Shown: piece after piece, positions 1-7,815 of the stretch | Layout: each line of letters begins with the position of its first letter | Numbering within the stretch: the first letter of the stretch is position 1 | Assembly (NCBI GenBank): GCA_026129485.1 | Contig: JAHCHY010000004.1 | Coordinates: forward strand, 124,001 to 188,000 | Source of the DNA: Cyclobacteriaceae bacterium | GTDB lineage: Bacteria; Bacteroidota; Bacteroidia; Cytophagales; Cyclobacteriaceae | DNA: 64,000 nucleotides | Direction of reading: 5' to 3' | Translations under genes and position numbers: made by a program | Notes under the pieces: model-generated | Database searches by the model: none | The model's input: only the letters and a program-made list of their open reading frames with translations | What the model was told of the DNA's origin: nothing

Positions 1-600
1 CCAATAATCATATTGCATATACCGGGCCGTTTCGCAGGCTACTTCCTGCCCCTGAAGTTTTGCTACCACGTAAAAAGCCATATCAATTCCGGCCGATACC
101 CCAGCCGAGAGAATAATTTTTCCATTATCCACATACCGTTCATCGGCAAGCACTTTAGTAGTGGGTGAAATTTCCTTTAACGCATCAACTGCCATAAAAT
201 GCGTGGTAGCCATCAAACCATTCAACAATCCGGTTTTAGCCAGCATAAGTGCCCCGGTACATACAGAAAGTGTTAGCTTACTTCGGGCATGTTGTTGTTT
301 AATCCACTCCAGCATTACCGGATTGTCCATTTCCCTGCGCGAACCAAGCGGCCTGCCATCCGCATAATAACCGCCACCACCGGGCACCAGAAAAATATCA
401 GCAGCCGGAGCATTGGAAAACAAATAAGCAGGTTTAATCACCAGGTTATTGCGCGCAACAATGATTTCCGTTTCAGCCACGGTAAAAACTTCGTAAGGTT
501 CGCCCAGGTTTCGTTTTCCGGTAACGGAAAAGACCTCAAACAGCCCGGCAAAATCCAGTACCTCAACTTCGTTAAACAGAACAATGGCTATTTTTTTCAT
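1..600 (-). CDS. DJ-1/PfpI family protein (partial, C-terminus beyond window)
   Basis: Reading leftwards from an ATG at 600 there is an uninterrupted frame that runs off the window edge (200 codons, no stop). It begins MKKIAIVLFNEVEVLDFAGL and carries a nucleophile elbow SVCTGALMLAKTG with the candidate catalytic Cys at about residue 114, which is the DJ-1/PfpI (class I glutamine amidotransferase-like) signature. Members include isonitrile hydratase, glyoxalase III-like enzymes and the sensor half of GlxA/FtrA regulators. No AraC-type HTH is visible in the part present. Start is 74 bp from the divergent aldo/keto reductase gene, and a long palindrome lies between them, so the two are probably co-regulated. 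The substrate cannot be assigned. Confidence 0.85.
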   Translation of the reverse strand, partial: MKKIAIVLFNEVEVLDFAGLFEVFSVTGKRNLGEPYEVFTVAETEIIVARNNLVIKPAYLFSNAPAADIFLVPGGGGYYADGRPLGSRREMDNPVMLEWIKQQHARSKLTLSVCTGALMLAKTGLLNGLMATTHFMAVDALKEISPTTKVLADERYVDNGKIILSAGVSAGIDMAFYVVAKLQGQEVACETARYMQYDYW

Positions 601-616
601 AAATGAAAGGAAACTA

Positions 617-654
617 AACTTTTTTAAACTAAACTACATTAGTATAAAAAAGTT
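617..654. promoter_or_regulatory. 38-bp near-perfect palindrome in a divergent promoter region
   Basis: AACTTTTTTA at 617-626 is the exact reverse complement of TAAAAAAGTT at 645-654. Inside it ACTAA (628-632) pairs with TTAGT (639-643) around a 6-bp centre, with one mismatched pair (627/644). It sits between the two divergent start codons at 600 and 675, so a two-way operator is a better reading than a terminator. AAACTAAACT also occurs twice as a direct repeat at about 611-620 and 626-634. The binding regulator is unknown. Confidence 0.6.
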
Positions 655-674
655 AACTGTAACTAAACCATATT

Positions 675-1703
675 ATGAATTATAGACTTTTAGGCCAGTC
701 TGGCCTGCGCGTATCAGAATTAAGCCTGGGTACCATGGGTTTCGGCACCGAATGGAAGTGGGGCTGCGATAAAGAGCTGAGCAGGCAGATCTTTGATGCT
801 TATGCCAATGCAGGCGGCAACTTTATCGATACCGCCAATCGTTATACCGAAGGCACCTCCGAAAAATTTGTGGGCGATTTTATCGCTAAAGACCGCGATC
901 ATTTTGTGGTGGCTACCAAATATTCGCTGCGCGATCGCCCGGGCGATCTGAATTTTGCCGGTAACCATCGCAAAAATTTAATGCGCAGCGTAAAAGAAAG
1001 CTTGTGGAGGCTTAACACAGATTACATTGATTTGCTTTGGGTACATGCGTGGGATAGCTGGACACCCACCGAAGAAATTATGAAAGGACTGGAAGACCTG
1101 GTCAGCAGGGGCATGGTGCACTACATCGGCATAAGCGATACCCCGGCATGGGTAGTAAGTCAGGCCAACACGCTGGCACAGCTGCGCGGATGGAACCAGT
1201 TTGTAGGCTTGCAGATTGAATACAGCCTGATACAACGCACGGTTGAGGCCGAGCTTTTGCCGATGGCCAAAGCATTTGGCATGACAGTAACACCGTGGGC
1301 TCCATTGGGTGGTGGTGTGCTTACCGGAAAATACCTGAAAGGGGATAAGGGCCGGTTGCCGGAATCGAGTATTCGTTTGGGCGAACGGGCTGTGAGCATC
1401 GCAAAGAAAGTTGTTGAAGTGGCTGAACAATTGGGTGTAACACCCGGGCAGTTAGCGATTAACTGGACACGCCAGCACAAAGGCCAATCGGTGATTCCGA
1501 TTATTGGCGCAACCAGGGTAAGCCAACTGGAAGACGTGCTGGGTTGTTTAACGTTCGAGATTCCGGCCGATGCGATGAAGCAGCTCAACGAGGTTTCACA
1601 GGTTGAGCTTCCGTTCCCCAATCGTTTTTTGAATGAGCCCGGTGTATTGGATGTGCTGTATGGCGGAGTAAAGAACCAGATGAAAGACAACCGGTATGCT
1701 TAA
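675..1703 (+). CDS. Aldo/keto reductase
   Basis: A 342-residue NADPH-dependent aldo/keto reductase of the (beta/alpha)8 type, predicted cytosolic. The AKR catalytic tetrad is visible: Asp52 and Tyr57 in FIDTANRYTEG, Lys82 in VATKYS, and His124 in LLWVHAWD. The NADP-binding C-terminal part is present (PIIGATRVSQLEDVLGCL). The YTEGTSEKFVGDFI stretch is typical of the AKR11/AKR12-like bacterial group annotated as general aldehyde/ketone reductases. Divergent from a DJ-1/PfpI gene with a shared palindromic operator candidate, which suggests carbonyl detoxification, but substrate specificity is not readable from sequence. Confidence 0.93.
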   Translation: MNYRLLGQSGLRVSELSLGTMGFGTEWKWGCDKELSRQIFDAYANAGGNFIDTANRYTEGTSEKFVGDFIAKDRDHFVVATKYSLRDRPGDLNFAGNHRKNLMRSVKESLWRLNTDYIDLLWVHAWDSWTPTEEIMKGLEDLVSRGMVHYIGISDTPAWVVSQANTLAQLRGWNQFVGLQIEYSLIQRTVEAELLPMAKAFGMTVTPWAPLGGGVLTGKYLKGDKGRLPESSIRLGERAVSIAKKVVEVAEQLGVTPGQLAINWTRQHKGQSVIPIIGATRVSQLEDVLGCLTFEIPADAMKQLNEVSQVELPFPNRFLNEPGVLDVLYGGVKNQMKDNRYA

Positions 1704-1746
1704 CTTGCAGGTGTTTCGTTTGTTGAAAATCAAAAACCGGTATGTT

Positions 1747-2109
1747 ATGAAAAAGCTGCTGTTTATTCCTGTTATGGTTTTAACCGTGTTCGCGTATGCG
1801 CAAACCCCGCCCGATAGCTTATATATCGTAACGTATACTACAGGCTCTGCGTGGGATGCATCCAGGCAACCCCACGAGCAAACGTGGTTCAAGGAACATT
1901 CGGCTAACTTATCAAAGTTGAGAAAAGATGGAATAATTAAAGCCGGTGCACGTTATGCTGACAAAGGAATTATTGTGGTTACAGCTAAAACACTGGCATT
2001 TGCCAAAGAGATAATTTTTGCAGACGCGGCTGTCGTGAACAAGCTTTTTGTAGCGGATGTGCAAAAGCTGAATATTTTTTACGAGGGTTGTCTTGAGCGA
2101 CCCAAATGA
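1747..2109 (+). CDS. Exported YciI-like (YCII domain) small protein
   Basis: 120 residues when started at the ATG at 1747, which begins a clean signal peptide (MKKLLFIPVMVLTVFAYAQ). An upstream in-frame ATG at 1696 overlaps the preceding gene and would put 17 residues before the signal. The mature part has the YCII-type pattern (LYIVTYTTGSAW, PHEQTWFKEHSANLSKLRKDG, AGARYADKGIIVV, FVADVQKL), a ferredoxin-like fold of mostly unknown function. It follows the aldo/keto reductase by 43 bp and may be cotranscribed. The export signal on a YCII protein is somewhat unusual but occurs in Bacteroidota. Confidence 0.75.
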   Translation: MKKLLFIPVMVLTVFAYAQTPPDSLYIVTYTTGSAWDASRQPHEQTWFKEHSANLSKLRKDGIIKAGARYADKGIIVVTAKTLAFAKEIIFADAAVVNKLFVADVQKLNIFYEGCLERPK

Positions 2110-2151
2110 TGATTACTTTATAACTGATATTACGCAAAATTGTTCGGGGAT

Positions 2152-2243
2152 GATGTCGGTCTGAGCCTGCCTGTTCGGCAGACAGGCTTGTCGAAGACTA
2201 TTTCTGTACAGAAAATCGGTTTCGACAGGCTCAACCTGACACC
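2152..2243. repeat. Composite palindromic (REP-like) element
   Basis: Three nested or adjacent dyads fill this intergenic gap. GCCTGCCTG (2165-2173) pairs with CAGACAGGC (2179-2187) around TTCGG. TTTCTGTACAGAAA (2201-2214) is a perfect 14-bp palindrome. The outer arm TTCGACAGGCTCAACCTGACACC is written here only by position (2221-2243): its reverse complement resembles 2152-2169 followed by the TGTCGAAG at 2189-2196. It looks like a left arm interrupted by a second palindrome. Similar TTGAGCCTGTCGAA elements are common between genes in Bacteroidota (general knowledge). Confidence 0.6.
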
Positions 2244-2279
2244 TTGTTATTAGTTTTACCTAACATCAGTTTAATAAGT

Positions 2280-3101
2280 ATGGAAAAGGAGATAAGCGTA
2301 AATGGCAACCCGGTCAGTTATTTCGAAGAAGGTTTGCCCGAAGCATTGCCCGTCATTTTTATTCATGGCTTCCCTTTCAGCAAGTCTATGTGGATGCGGC
2401 AGCTTGATGCCTTAAAAAATAAATACCGGCCAATAGCCTATGATGTTCGCGGCCACGGAAAATCAGGAGCAGGCAAGACCGATTTCAGCATCAGTTTGTT
2501 TGCCGATGATCTGCTTGCATTTATGGATGTGTTGAAAATTGAGAAAGCAGTTGTATGCGGACTTTCCATGGGCGGGTACATTGCGTTGAACGCGATTCAA
2601 AAACAACCCGATCGTTTTGCCGGCCTGATTTTAGCCGATACGCAATGCGGGGCCGATACACCGGAAGGCAGAGAGAAGCGCATGAAGACCATTGCCTTTA
2701 TACGAAAAAACGGGTTGGATGTATATGCGGAAGAGTCGTTGAAGAATCTTTTCGCGCCAGCATCTTTTCAATCGCGCCAGGAGGAAGTAAAATTTATTCG
2801 CAAAACTATTCTGGGCACACCGGATGAAGCAATCTGCCGGACGCTCCAGGCATTGGCCGATCGTGAAGAATCCTGTTCCTGTCTGGCTAAAATCAAAGCC
2901 CCGGTTTGCGTGGTGGTAGGAAGCGAGGATAAGATTACACCTATACAGGCGGCACAAAAAATGGCGGATGCCATTCCGGGTGCAAAGCTGGTGATAATTG
3001 AAAAAGCGGGGCACCTTACCAATCTTGAAATGCCTGGAGCGTTTAACGACCAGGTGTTGAAATTTTTGGATGACGTACGCCAGAACCAGCTCAAAAAATA
3101 A
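2280..3101 (+). CDS. Alpha/beta hydrolase
   Basis: 273 residues from the ATG at 2280; an earlier in-frame start at 2244 lies in the repeat tail and adds unrelated residues. Classic alpha/beta-hydrolase landmarks are present: oxyanion-hole region FIHGFPFSKSMW (about 28-39), nucleophile elbow GLSMGG with Ser96, an acid-bearing VVGSEDKITP strand end, and a C-terminal catalytic His in KAGHLTNLE. The pattern YDVRGHGKSG resembles 3-oxoadipate enol-lactonase and non-heme haloperoxidase-like members. No signal peptide, so cytosolic. The gene converges on the dehydratase/SDR-remnant unit; the substrate is unknown. Confidence 0.88.
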   Translation: MEKEISVNGNPVSYFEEGLPEALPVIFIHGFPFSKSMWMRQLDALKNKYRPIAYDVRGHGKSGAGKTDFSISLFADDLLAFMDVLKIEKAVVCGLSMGGYIALNAIQKQPDRFAGLILADTQCGADTPEGREKRMKTIAFIRKNGLDVYAEESLKNLFAPASFQSRQEEVKFIRKTILGTPDEAICRTLQALADREESCSCLAKIKAPVCVVVGSEDKITPIQAAQKMADAIPGAKLVIIEKAGHLTNLEMPGAFNDQVLKFLDDVRQNQLKK

Positions 3102-3107
3102 CGTCTA

Positions 3108-3209
3108 CTAATAAGGCGATGGACTCACACTGGTCAGTTGCCCGCAAATCTCCGGCCCGATCACTTGCCCGGCCCCGGTTACGATGGCTACTTTGTTTTT
3201 GAAGCGCAT
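3108..3209 (-). pseudogene. Remnant of a short-chain dehydrogenase (SDR), internally deleted
   Basis: Five bases after the dehydratase stop codon an ATG (3207-3209) opens a 33-codon frame starting MRFKNKVAIVTGAGQVIG and ending GQLTSVSPSPY. The first 15 residues are a textbook SDR N-terminus (beta1 plus the start of the TGxxxGxG cofactor loop). The rest has no Rossmann continuation and GQVIG resembles the TGQVI near SDR C-termini. The simplest reading is a deletion of roughly 700 bp that joined N- and C-terminal ends at a short shared GQ-coding stretch. An intact SDR would fit downstream of a sugar-acid dehydratase. Function lost if this is correct. Confidence 0.6.
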
Positions 3210-3213
3210 TTGA

Positions 3214-4926
3214 TTAGTGTGAATCGCGCGAAACTTCACTTCCCGATCCGCCATTCAGAAAATCGAGGTCGGCACCTTCGCTTGCCTGCTGCACATGTTG
3301 CTGATATAACATTACATACCCGCGATCATACTTTTTATGAACCGGTTTCCAACTGCGCTTGCGTTGCTCCAGTTCATCGGCCGGCACCTCAAGGGTAAGG
3401 GTTCGTTTGCTCACATCAAGATGAATAACATCTCCTGTTTTTACTACGGCAAAGTTTGCACCCAATGCTGCCTCAGGTGAAGCGTGTAAAATCACCGTGC
3501 CGAACCCCGTGCCGCTCATGCGTCCATCGGAAATGCGAACCATATCGGTAACACCTTTAGCCAGTAGCTTTTTGGGTAAAGCCATGTTGCCCACTTCGGG
3601 CATACCCGGGTAGCCGATGGGCCCTACATTTTTCAAAACCAGGATACTCGTTTCATCTACCTCAAGGTCGGGCTGGTCAATTCGATTCTTGTAATCATCA
3701 ATATCTTCAAACACCAATGCTTTGCCGGAGTGTTTCAGCAGGTGTGCGCTGGCTGCAGAAGGTTTTATAACCGCTCCATGTTCACAAAGATTTCCTTTTA
3801 AGATAGCCACCCCCGATAGCGGGTTGAATGGCTTTTCGGCTGAAGAAATTACATCGCGGTTATAACATTCTGCTGTCATGTAATTCTCGCGCATGGATTT
3901 TCCGTTCACTGTTAACGCATCGCCATGCAGAAATGAATCCAGCTCTTTTAATACAGCAGGTAAGCCACCGGCATAATACAGGTCTTCCATAAAATATTTG
4001 CCGGATGGTTGCAAATTGGCAATCAACGGAACGTTGGCCGAGAGCTTATCAAAATCATCCAGCTTTAAATCAACCCCGATACGTTTGGCAATGGCCAGCA
4101 GGTGAATGATAAAGTTGGTCGAGCCGCCAATAGCGGCATTGGCGATGATAGCATTCTCGAATGCCTGGCGGGTAAGAATATCGGACAGGCACAGGTTCTC
4201 TTTCACCATTTCCACTATGCGAATGCCTGAAAGCTGCGCCAATACTTTTCGTCTTGAATCGGCTGCTGGAATAGCCGCGTTGCCGGGAAGCGAAAGCCCT
4301 AACGATTCCACCATGCACGCCATAGTGGAGGCTGTGCCCATCACGGCACAATGCCCGCGGCTGCGGCACATACACGCTTCGGCAACCGTTAGTTGTTCCT
4401 CGCTCATTTCACCGCTGCGCACGGCATCGTTAAAGCGCCACACATCGCTGGTACTAATGTCGCGGCCCTGGTATTTGCCGGTAAGCATCGGGCCACCGGA
4501 AACAACCAGCGCGGGAATGTTTACGCTGCACGCGCCCATGACCAATGAGGGCGTGGTTTTATCGCAACCGCACAGCAACACCACACCATCCATCGGGTTG
4601 GCGCGAATGGATTCTTCCACGTCCATGCTGGCGAGGTTACGATACAACATGGCGGTTGGTTTAATCAGTGTTTCGCCCAATGACATAACCGGGAATTCAA
4701 CCGGAAAGCCACCGGCTTCGGAGATGCCACGCTTAACGGATTCAGCCAGCTCGCGAAAGTGTGCATTGCAGGGCGTGAATTCTGACCAGGTGTTGCAGAT
4801 GCCGATTACCGGCTTGCCGCGAAATTCATAATCGGGTATCCCCTGGTTTTTCATCCAGGCACGATAAATGAACCCGTCTTTCCCGGTTTTACCAAACCAG
4901 CCCTGGCTGCGAAGTTTGTCTTTCAT
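3214..4926 (-). CDS. IlvD/Edd-family dehydratase, probably sugar acid (L-arabonate-like) dehydratase
   Basis: 570 residues, the usual size for the IlvD/Edd family of Fe-S dehydratases. Cluster cysteines are visible in ICNTWSEFTPCNAHF (about 43-57), CGCDKTTPS (about 118-126) and ACMCRSRGHCAVMGTAS (about 190-206). The C-terminal ISDGRMSGTGFG carries the conserved catalytic serine region. WSEFTPCN and the CMCRSRGHCAVMG variants are closer to aldonate (arabonate/xylonate) dehydratases than to branched-chain IlvD, and no ilv genes are near. Reaction inferred: dehydration of an aldonic acid to a 2-keto-3-deoxy acid. It leads a unit whose next gene is a deleted SDR. Confidence 0.85.
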   Translation of the reverse strand: MKDKLRSQGWFGKTGKDGFIYRAWMKNQGIPDYEFRGKPVIGICNTWSEFTPCNAHFRELAESVKRGISEAGGFPVEFPVMSLGETLIKPTAMLYRNLASMDVEESIRANPMDGVVLLCGCDKTTPSLVMGACSVNIPALVVSGGPMLTGKYQGRDISTSDVWRFNDAVRSGEMSEEQLTVAEACMCRSRGHCAVMGTASTMACMVESLGLSLPGNAAIPAADSRRKVLAQLSGIRIVEMVKENLCLSDILTRQAFENAIIANAAIGGSTNFIIHLLAIAKRIGVDLKLDDFDKLSANVPLIANLQPSGKYFMEDLYYAGGLPAVLKELDSFLHGDALTVNGKSMRENYMTAECYNRDVISSAEKPFNPLSGVAILKGNLCEHGAVIKPSAASAHLLKHSGKALVFEDIDDYKNRIDQPDLEVDETSILVLKNVGPIGYPGMPEVGNMALPKKLLAKGVTDMVRISDGRMSGTGFGTVILHASPEAALGANFAVVKTGDVIHLDVSKRTLTLEVPADELEQRKRSWKPVHKKYDRGYVMLYQQHVQQASEGADLDFLNGGSGSEVSRDSH

Positions 4927-4963
4927 GTTGTATGCAGTGTGTGATTGTGAGTTTAAGTCTGTG

Positions 4964-5461
4964 TTACAAGATAGTATTCTTATAGGCTTCCATCATCTTG
5001 TGGTAGCTTTGTTTTTGTGCTAATGCGTTTACAACGGCAACCAATCGTCTGGTTTTGGTTTGCGGTGATTTGGCGCTTTCAATCCACGTGCTGTAGAAAT
5101 GCTGCATGTACGGAGTAAGGGTTTTGAAAAACCCCGAAGCCTCCGGATCTTCCTCCAGGCATTGCAGCAAATCGCGCGACAGCCTGGGTTTGCGCTCATC
5201 TATTTTCATTGCGACAGCAACTTTATCGCCCGCTTTTTTGCCGGTGCCTTTGCGCATGGCTGCATTGAAGGGAAGGAAAAAATCGCCATTGCCTAAAGAC
5301 AAAAGTGAAGTCTTTTCAAAAGCAAGATCATCTAATGTGCCCCTGACACGAAAAGACTTCTTACCGGATTTTAGTTTTTTGGCATGTGAGGCAGCCACGA
5401 TCAGGTAAGTCCACCCACCGGGCTTGTTTTGCTTCTGAAGCTTGGCAGTAAACCGAATCAC
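4964..5461 (-). CDS. DUF1905 / YdeI-OmpD-associated family protein
   Basis: 165 residues starting at a GTG (5459-5461), 8 bases after the ClC channel gene, so probably its operon partner. The N-terminal half has the DUF1905 pattern (FTAKLQ, GGWTYLIV, FRVRGTLDDLAFEKTSLLSLGNGDFFLPFNAAMRK by position 40-75), and the C-terminal half is the OmdA/YdeI-like helical segment (FFKTLTPYMQHFYSTWIESAKSPQTKTRRL). Such proteins are named for bacteriocin protection in some bacteria, but the biochemical role is not known. No signal peptide or membrane segment. Confidence 0.8.
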   Translation of the reverse strand: MIRFTAKLQKQNKPGGWTYLIVAASHAKKLKSGKKSFRVRGTLDDLAFEKTSLLSLGNGDFFLPFNAAMRKGTGKKAGDKVAVAMKIDERKPRLSRDLLQCLEEDPEASGFFKTLTPYMQHFYSTWIESAKSPQTKTRRLVAVVNALAQKQSYHKMMEAYKNTIL

Positions 5462-5469
5462 AAGCCAAT

Positions 5470-7257
5470 TTAAATGGTTTTCATTAATTCAGCGCGGTAT
5501 TCAGTAAGAATGCGGGCTTTGGATAGAAAGCCGAGATATTGTTTGTCTTTTATTACCGGGAGGTTCCACTGCCGGGTTTCATCAAATTTTTTCAGGATAA
5601 CCGGGATGCTGTCGTTGAAATCCACAGCATGCGCTTCTGTCATCAGGTCGTTTACAAAAGTGGTATCATACAGCTTGTCGTTGAATATAATTTCGCGCAC
5701 ATGATCAAGATGAACCACACCGGCCAGCTCACCCCCGCGGGTTACTACCGGGAAAGTATTGCGCCTGGAAACAGAGATCACGCGCACCAGCAAACGCAGG
5801 CTGTCATCGGGCCTTACAGCCGAAAAATTATGTTCCAGCAGATCCTGCAGGTTAAGCTTGCTCAACAGAAGCTGATCGCGGTTATCGGCCGTAATGTTCA
5901 GCAGCTTAGAAAGCTTTTTCCCTTCCATCGAAAGGGGTTCGAAATGGCGGGCTATGGTAAGACTAAGTGCCGCCACGATCATTAAAGGAATAATCAGGTC
6001 GTAGCCACCGGTTATCTCCGCTATCAGGAATATCGCGCAAAGCGGGGCATAAAACACGCCCCCCAAGATACCCGCCATGGCTACCAGGGTAAAATTGGTT
6101 TCGGGTATTTGAGCAATGCCGCTCAGGTTAACCAATCGCGCGAATGCAAACCCGAGGTAAGCGCCTACAAAAAGGGAGGGGCCAAAGTTACCGCCATTGC
6201 CCCCGCTGCCCAATGTTAAGCCTACCGCCAGCACTTTAATGAATACCAGCGCCCCAACAAAGATCAGGATGGTAAAATCATTTTGCAGGTACCGGTAAAT
6301 AATGCTTCCGTTTGCCACCTCAAGGGGCTTCAGGTTGGCCAGCATTTTTATGCTCTCATAACCTTCGCCAAACAACGATGGAAAGAATAAAAGCAGGGCG
6401 GATAAGGCTAAGCCACCGATTAAAATACGGGAGCGATAATTTTTCCGGGCAGCGAAAAATTTTTCCGTTCGCTCTAACGTTCGTGCATAAAACAACGACA
6501 CCAGCCCGGCCAGCACACCAAGAATAATATAGAAATGAATGTTGTGGTAGTTGAACGGCTGTTGCAGCGAGAATGAAAGAATGATGCTTTCCGATAAAAT
6601 GATTTTGGAGAGCAGCGCCCCCGTGGCGGCAGCAATGATGATCGGGATAAAAGCGCCAACCGTTACATCGGTTAACAAAACCTCGATGGCAAACAGCACA
6701 CCGGCAACGGGCGCATTAAATGCGGCTGCAATACCCGCTGCTGCGCCACATGCCAGCAATATGGTGCGATCTTTATAGGGAAGATGAAAGTAGTTGCCGT
6801 AATTTGACCCGATAGCGGAACCGGTACTTACCATAGGCGACTCCAACCCAACCGAACCGCCAAAGCCAACCGTGAGCGCACTGGTTATAATATGTGAATA
6901 GGTTTGGCTTACCGGTAACCGGGCCGATTTGCGTGCAATGGCATAGCCGATTTCAGCGCTGCCTTTTTTGAATTTTCCGTTTAAGCCGAATTTGATGTAG
7001 ATAACCGTAAGTGTAATGCCGATGGCCGGAAAAAGTGCGAACAGGTAAAACTGCTCGTAGGTTGTGGCATAGTGGTTGACCCAAACACCAATGGTATGCA
7101 CAAAAAATTTAAGTACAATAGCAGCCAGTGCCGAGAGGATTCCCACCAGCACGCAAGAGAGCATGAAAAACTGGCGGGGTGATAGCCGGTTGCGTGCAAA
7201 AAAGAACACTTGTTTTAGTGCACGAAGCAGTACTTTATCAGCCTGGGCGCTTTGCAT
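5470..7257 (-). CDS. ClC-family chloride channel/transporter with C-terminal CBS domains
   Basis: 595 residues from the ATG at 7257; an in-frame start six codons earlier is possible. About ten to twelve hydrophobic helices precede a soluble tail. ClC selectivity-filter motifs are visible: GSVGLESP in place of the usual GxxGKEGP, so the gating/transport Glu is kept; a GGNFGPSLFVGA loop for GGxFxPSL. The tail from about residue 450 has two CBS-like halves (AVRPDDSLRLLVRVIS and AVDFNDSIPVILKKFDETRQWNLPVI) that usually bind adenosine nucleotides. Channel or Cl-/H+ exchanger activity cannot be separated by eye. It heads a two-gene unit with the DUF1905 gene. Confidence 0.92.
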   Translation of the reverse strand: MQSAQADKVLLRALKQVFFFARNRLSPRQFFMLSCVLVGILSALAAIVLKFFVHTIGVWVNHYATTYEQFYLFALFPAIGITLTVIYIKFGLNGKFKKGSAEIGYAIARKSARLPVSQTYSHIITSALTVGFGGSVGLESPMVSTGSAIGSNYGNYFHLPYKDRTILLACGAAAGIAAAFNAPVAGVLFAIEVLLTDVTVGAFIPIIIAAATGALLSKIILSESIILSFSLQQPFNYHNIHFYIILGVLAGLVSLFYARTLERTEKFFAARKNYRSRILIGGLALSALLLFFPSLFGEGYESIKMLANLKPLEVANGSIIYRYLQNDFTILIFVGALVFIKVLAVGLTLGSGGNGGNFGPSLFVGAYLGFAFARLVNLSGIAQIPETNFTLVAMAGILGGVFYAPLCAIFLIAEITGGYDLIIPLMIVAALSLTIARHFEPLSMEGKKLSKLLNITADNRDQLLLSKLNLQDLLEHNFSAVRPDDSLRLLVRVISVSRRNTFPVVTRGGELAGVVHLDHVREIIFNDKLYDTTFVNDLMTEAHAVDFNDSIPVILKKFDETRQWNLPVIKDKQYLGFLSKARILTEYRAELMKTI

Positions 7258-7334
7258 GACGCAAAATAACCACACCGTGTGAGAATCTCCTGATTTTAAA
7301 ATTTGATTTATGGTTCAGGTATATTTATGCGTAA

Positions 7335-7347
7335 TGTTGTATCAACA
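7335..7347. promoter_or_regulatory. Small dyad upstream of the MarR gene
   Basis: TGTTG (7335-7339) and CAACA (7343-7347) form a 13-bp dyad 18 bp before the chosen MarR start codon. MarR proteins often repress their own gene from such sites. The dyad is short and could be chance. Confidence 0.3.
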
Positions 7348-7365
7348 ATAATTGAACTTGAAATA

Positions 7366-7815
7366 ATGTCATTAGAATCTGAGATACAACAAACCCGTTT
7401 TCAGAGTGAGCACCAGAAAGCGGCTATCAATATTTTACTTACCGGAAGCTGGCTGTATAATAAGAATGCAAGTTTCCTGAAGCAGTTCGATCTTACGCCC
7501 GAACAGTTTAATGTGCTTCGCATTTTGCGGGGCAGTCATCCCAGGCCCATGATGCTGCTGGACATAACGGAGCGGATGATAGATAAAAACAGCAATTGTA
7601 CCCGACTGGTAGAAAAGCTGCGGCAGAAGGGTTGGGTGAAGCGCGAAATCTGTGAAGCCAACCGAAGGCAGGTAGATATTTCCATCACCGATAAAGGTAT
7701 TGCTGTGCTTAAAAAAGTGGATGCGCGAAAGCCTGAATGGATGGATGATATGGAGCAGCTTTCCAAAGCTGAAGCAAAGGAACTTAACCGGTTGCTGGAT
7801 AAGCTACGCATCTGA
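7366..7815 (+). CDS. MarR-family transcriptional regulator
   Basis: 149 residues from the ATG at 7366; an upstream in-frame start at 7303 is possible but adds residues unlike the family. The winged helix-turn-helix pattern is clear: LTPEQFNVLRILRG, then LDITERMIDKNSNCTRLVEKLRQKGWVKREICEANRRQVDISITDKG as positions about 50-110 of the protein, ending with a dimerisation helix. The S/NCTRLVEKL recognition helix is typical of MarR proteins in Bacteroidota that sit beside stress genes. It diverges from the ClC gene (108 bp apart). Effector unknown. Confidence 0.9.
   Translation: MSLESEIQQTRFQSEHQKAAINILLTGSWLYNKNASFLKQFDLTPEQFNVLRILRGSHPRPMMLLDITERMIDKNSNCTRLVEKLRQKGWVKREICEANRRQVDISITDKGIAVLKKVDARKPEWMDDMEQLSKAEAKELNRLLDKLRI

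Noticed and set aside
1160-1690. A 176-codon frame antisense to the aldo/keto reductase
   Set aside because: The reductase has an intact catalytic tetrad in the other strand; the antisense product resembles nothing.
4106-4831. A 241-codon open frame opposite the dehydratase gene
   Set aside because: It lies fully antisense to a clearly conserved enzyme and its product is low-complexity (Ser, Pro, Thr-rich) with no family pattern.
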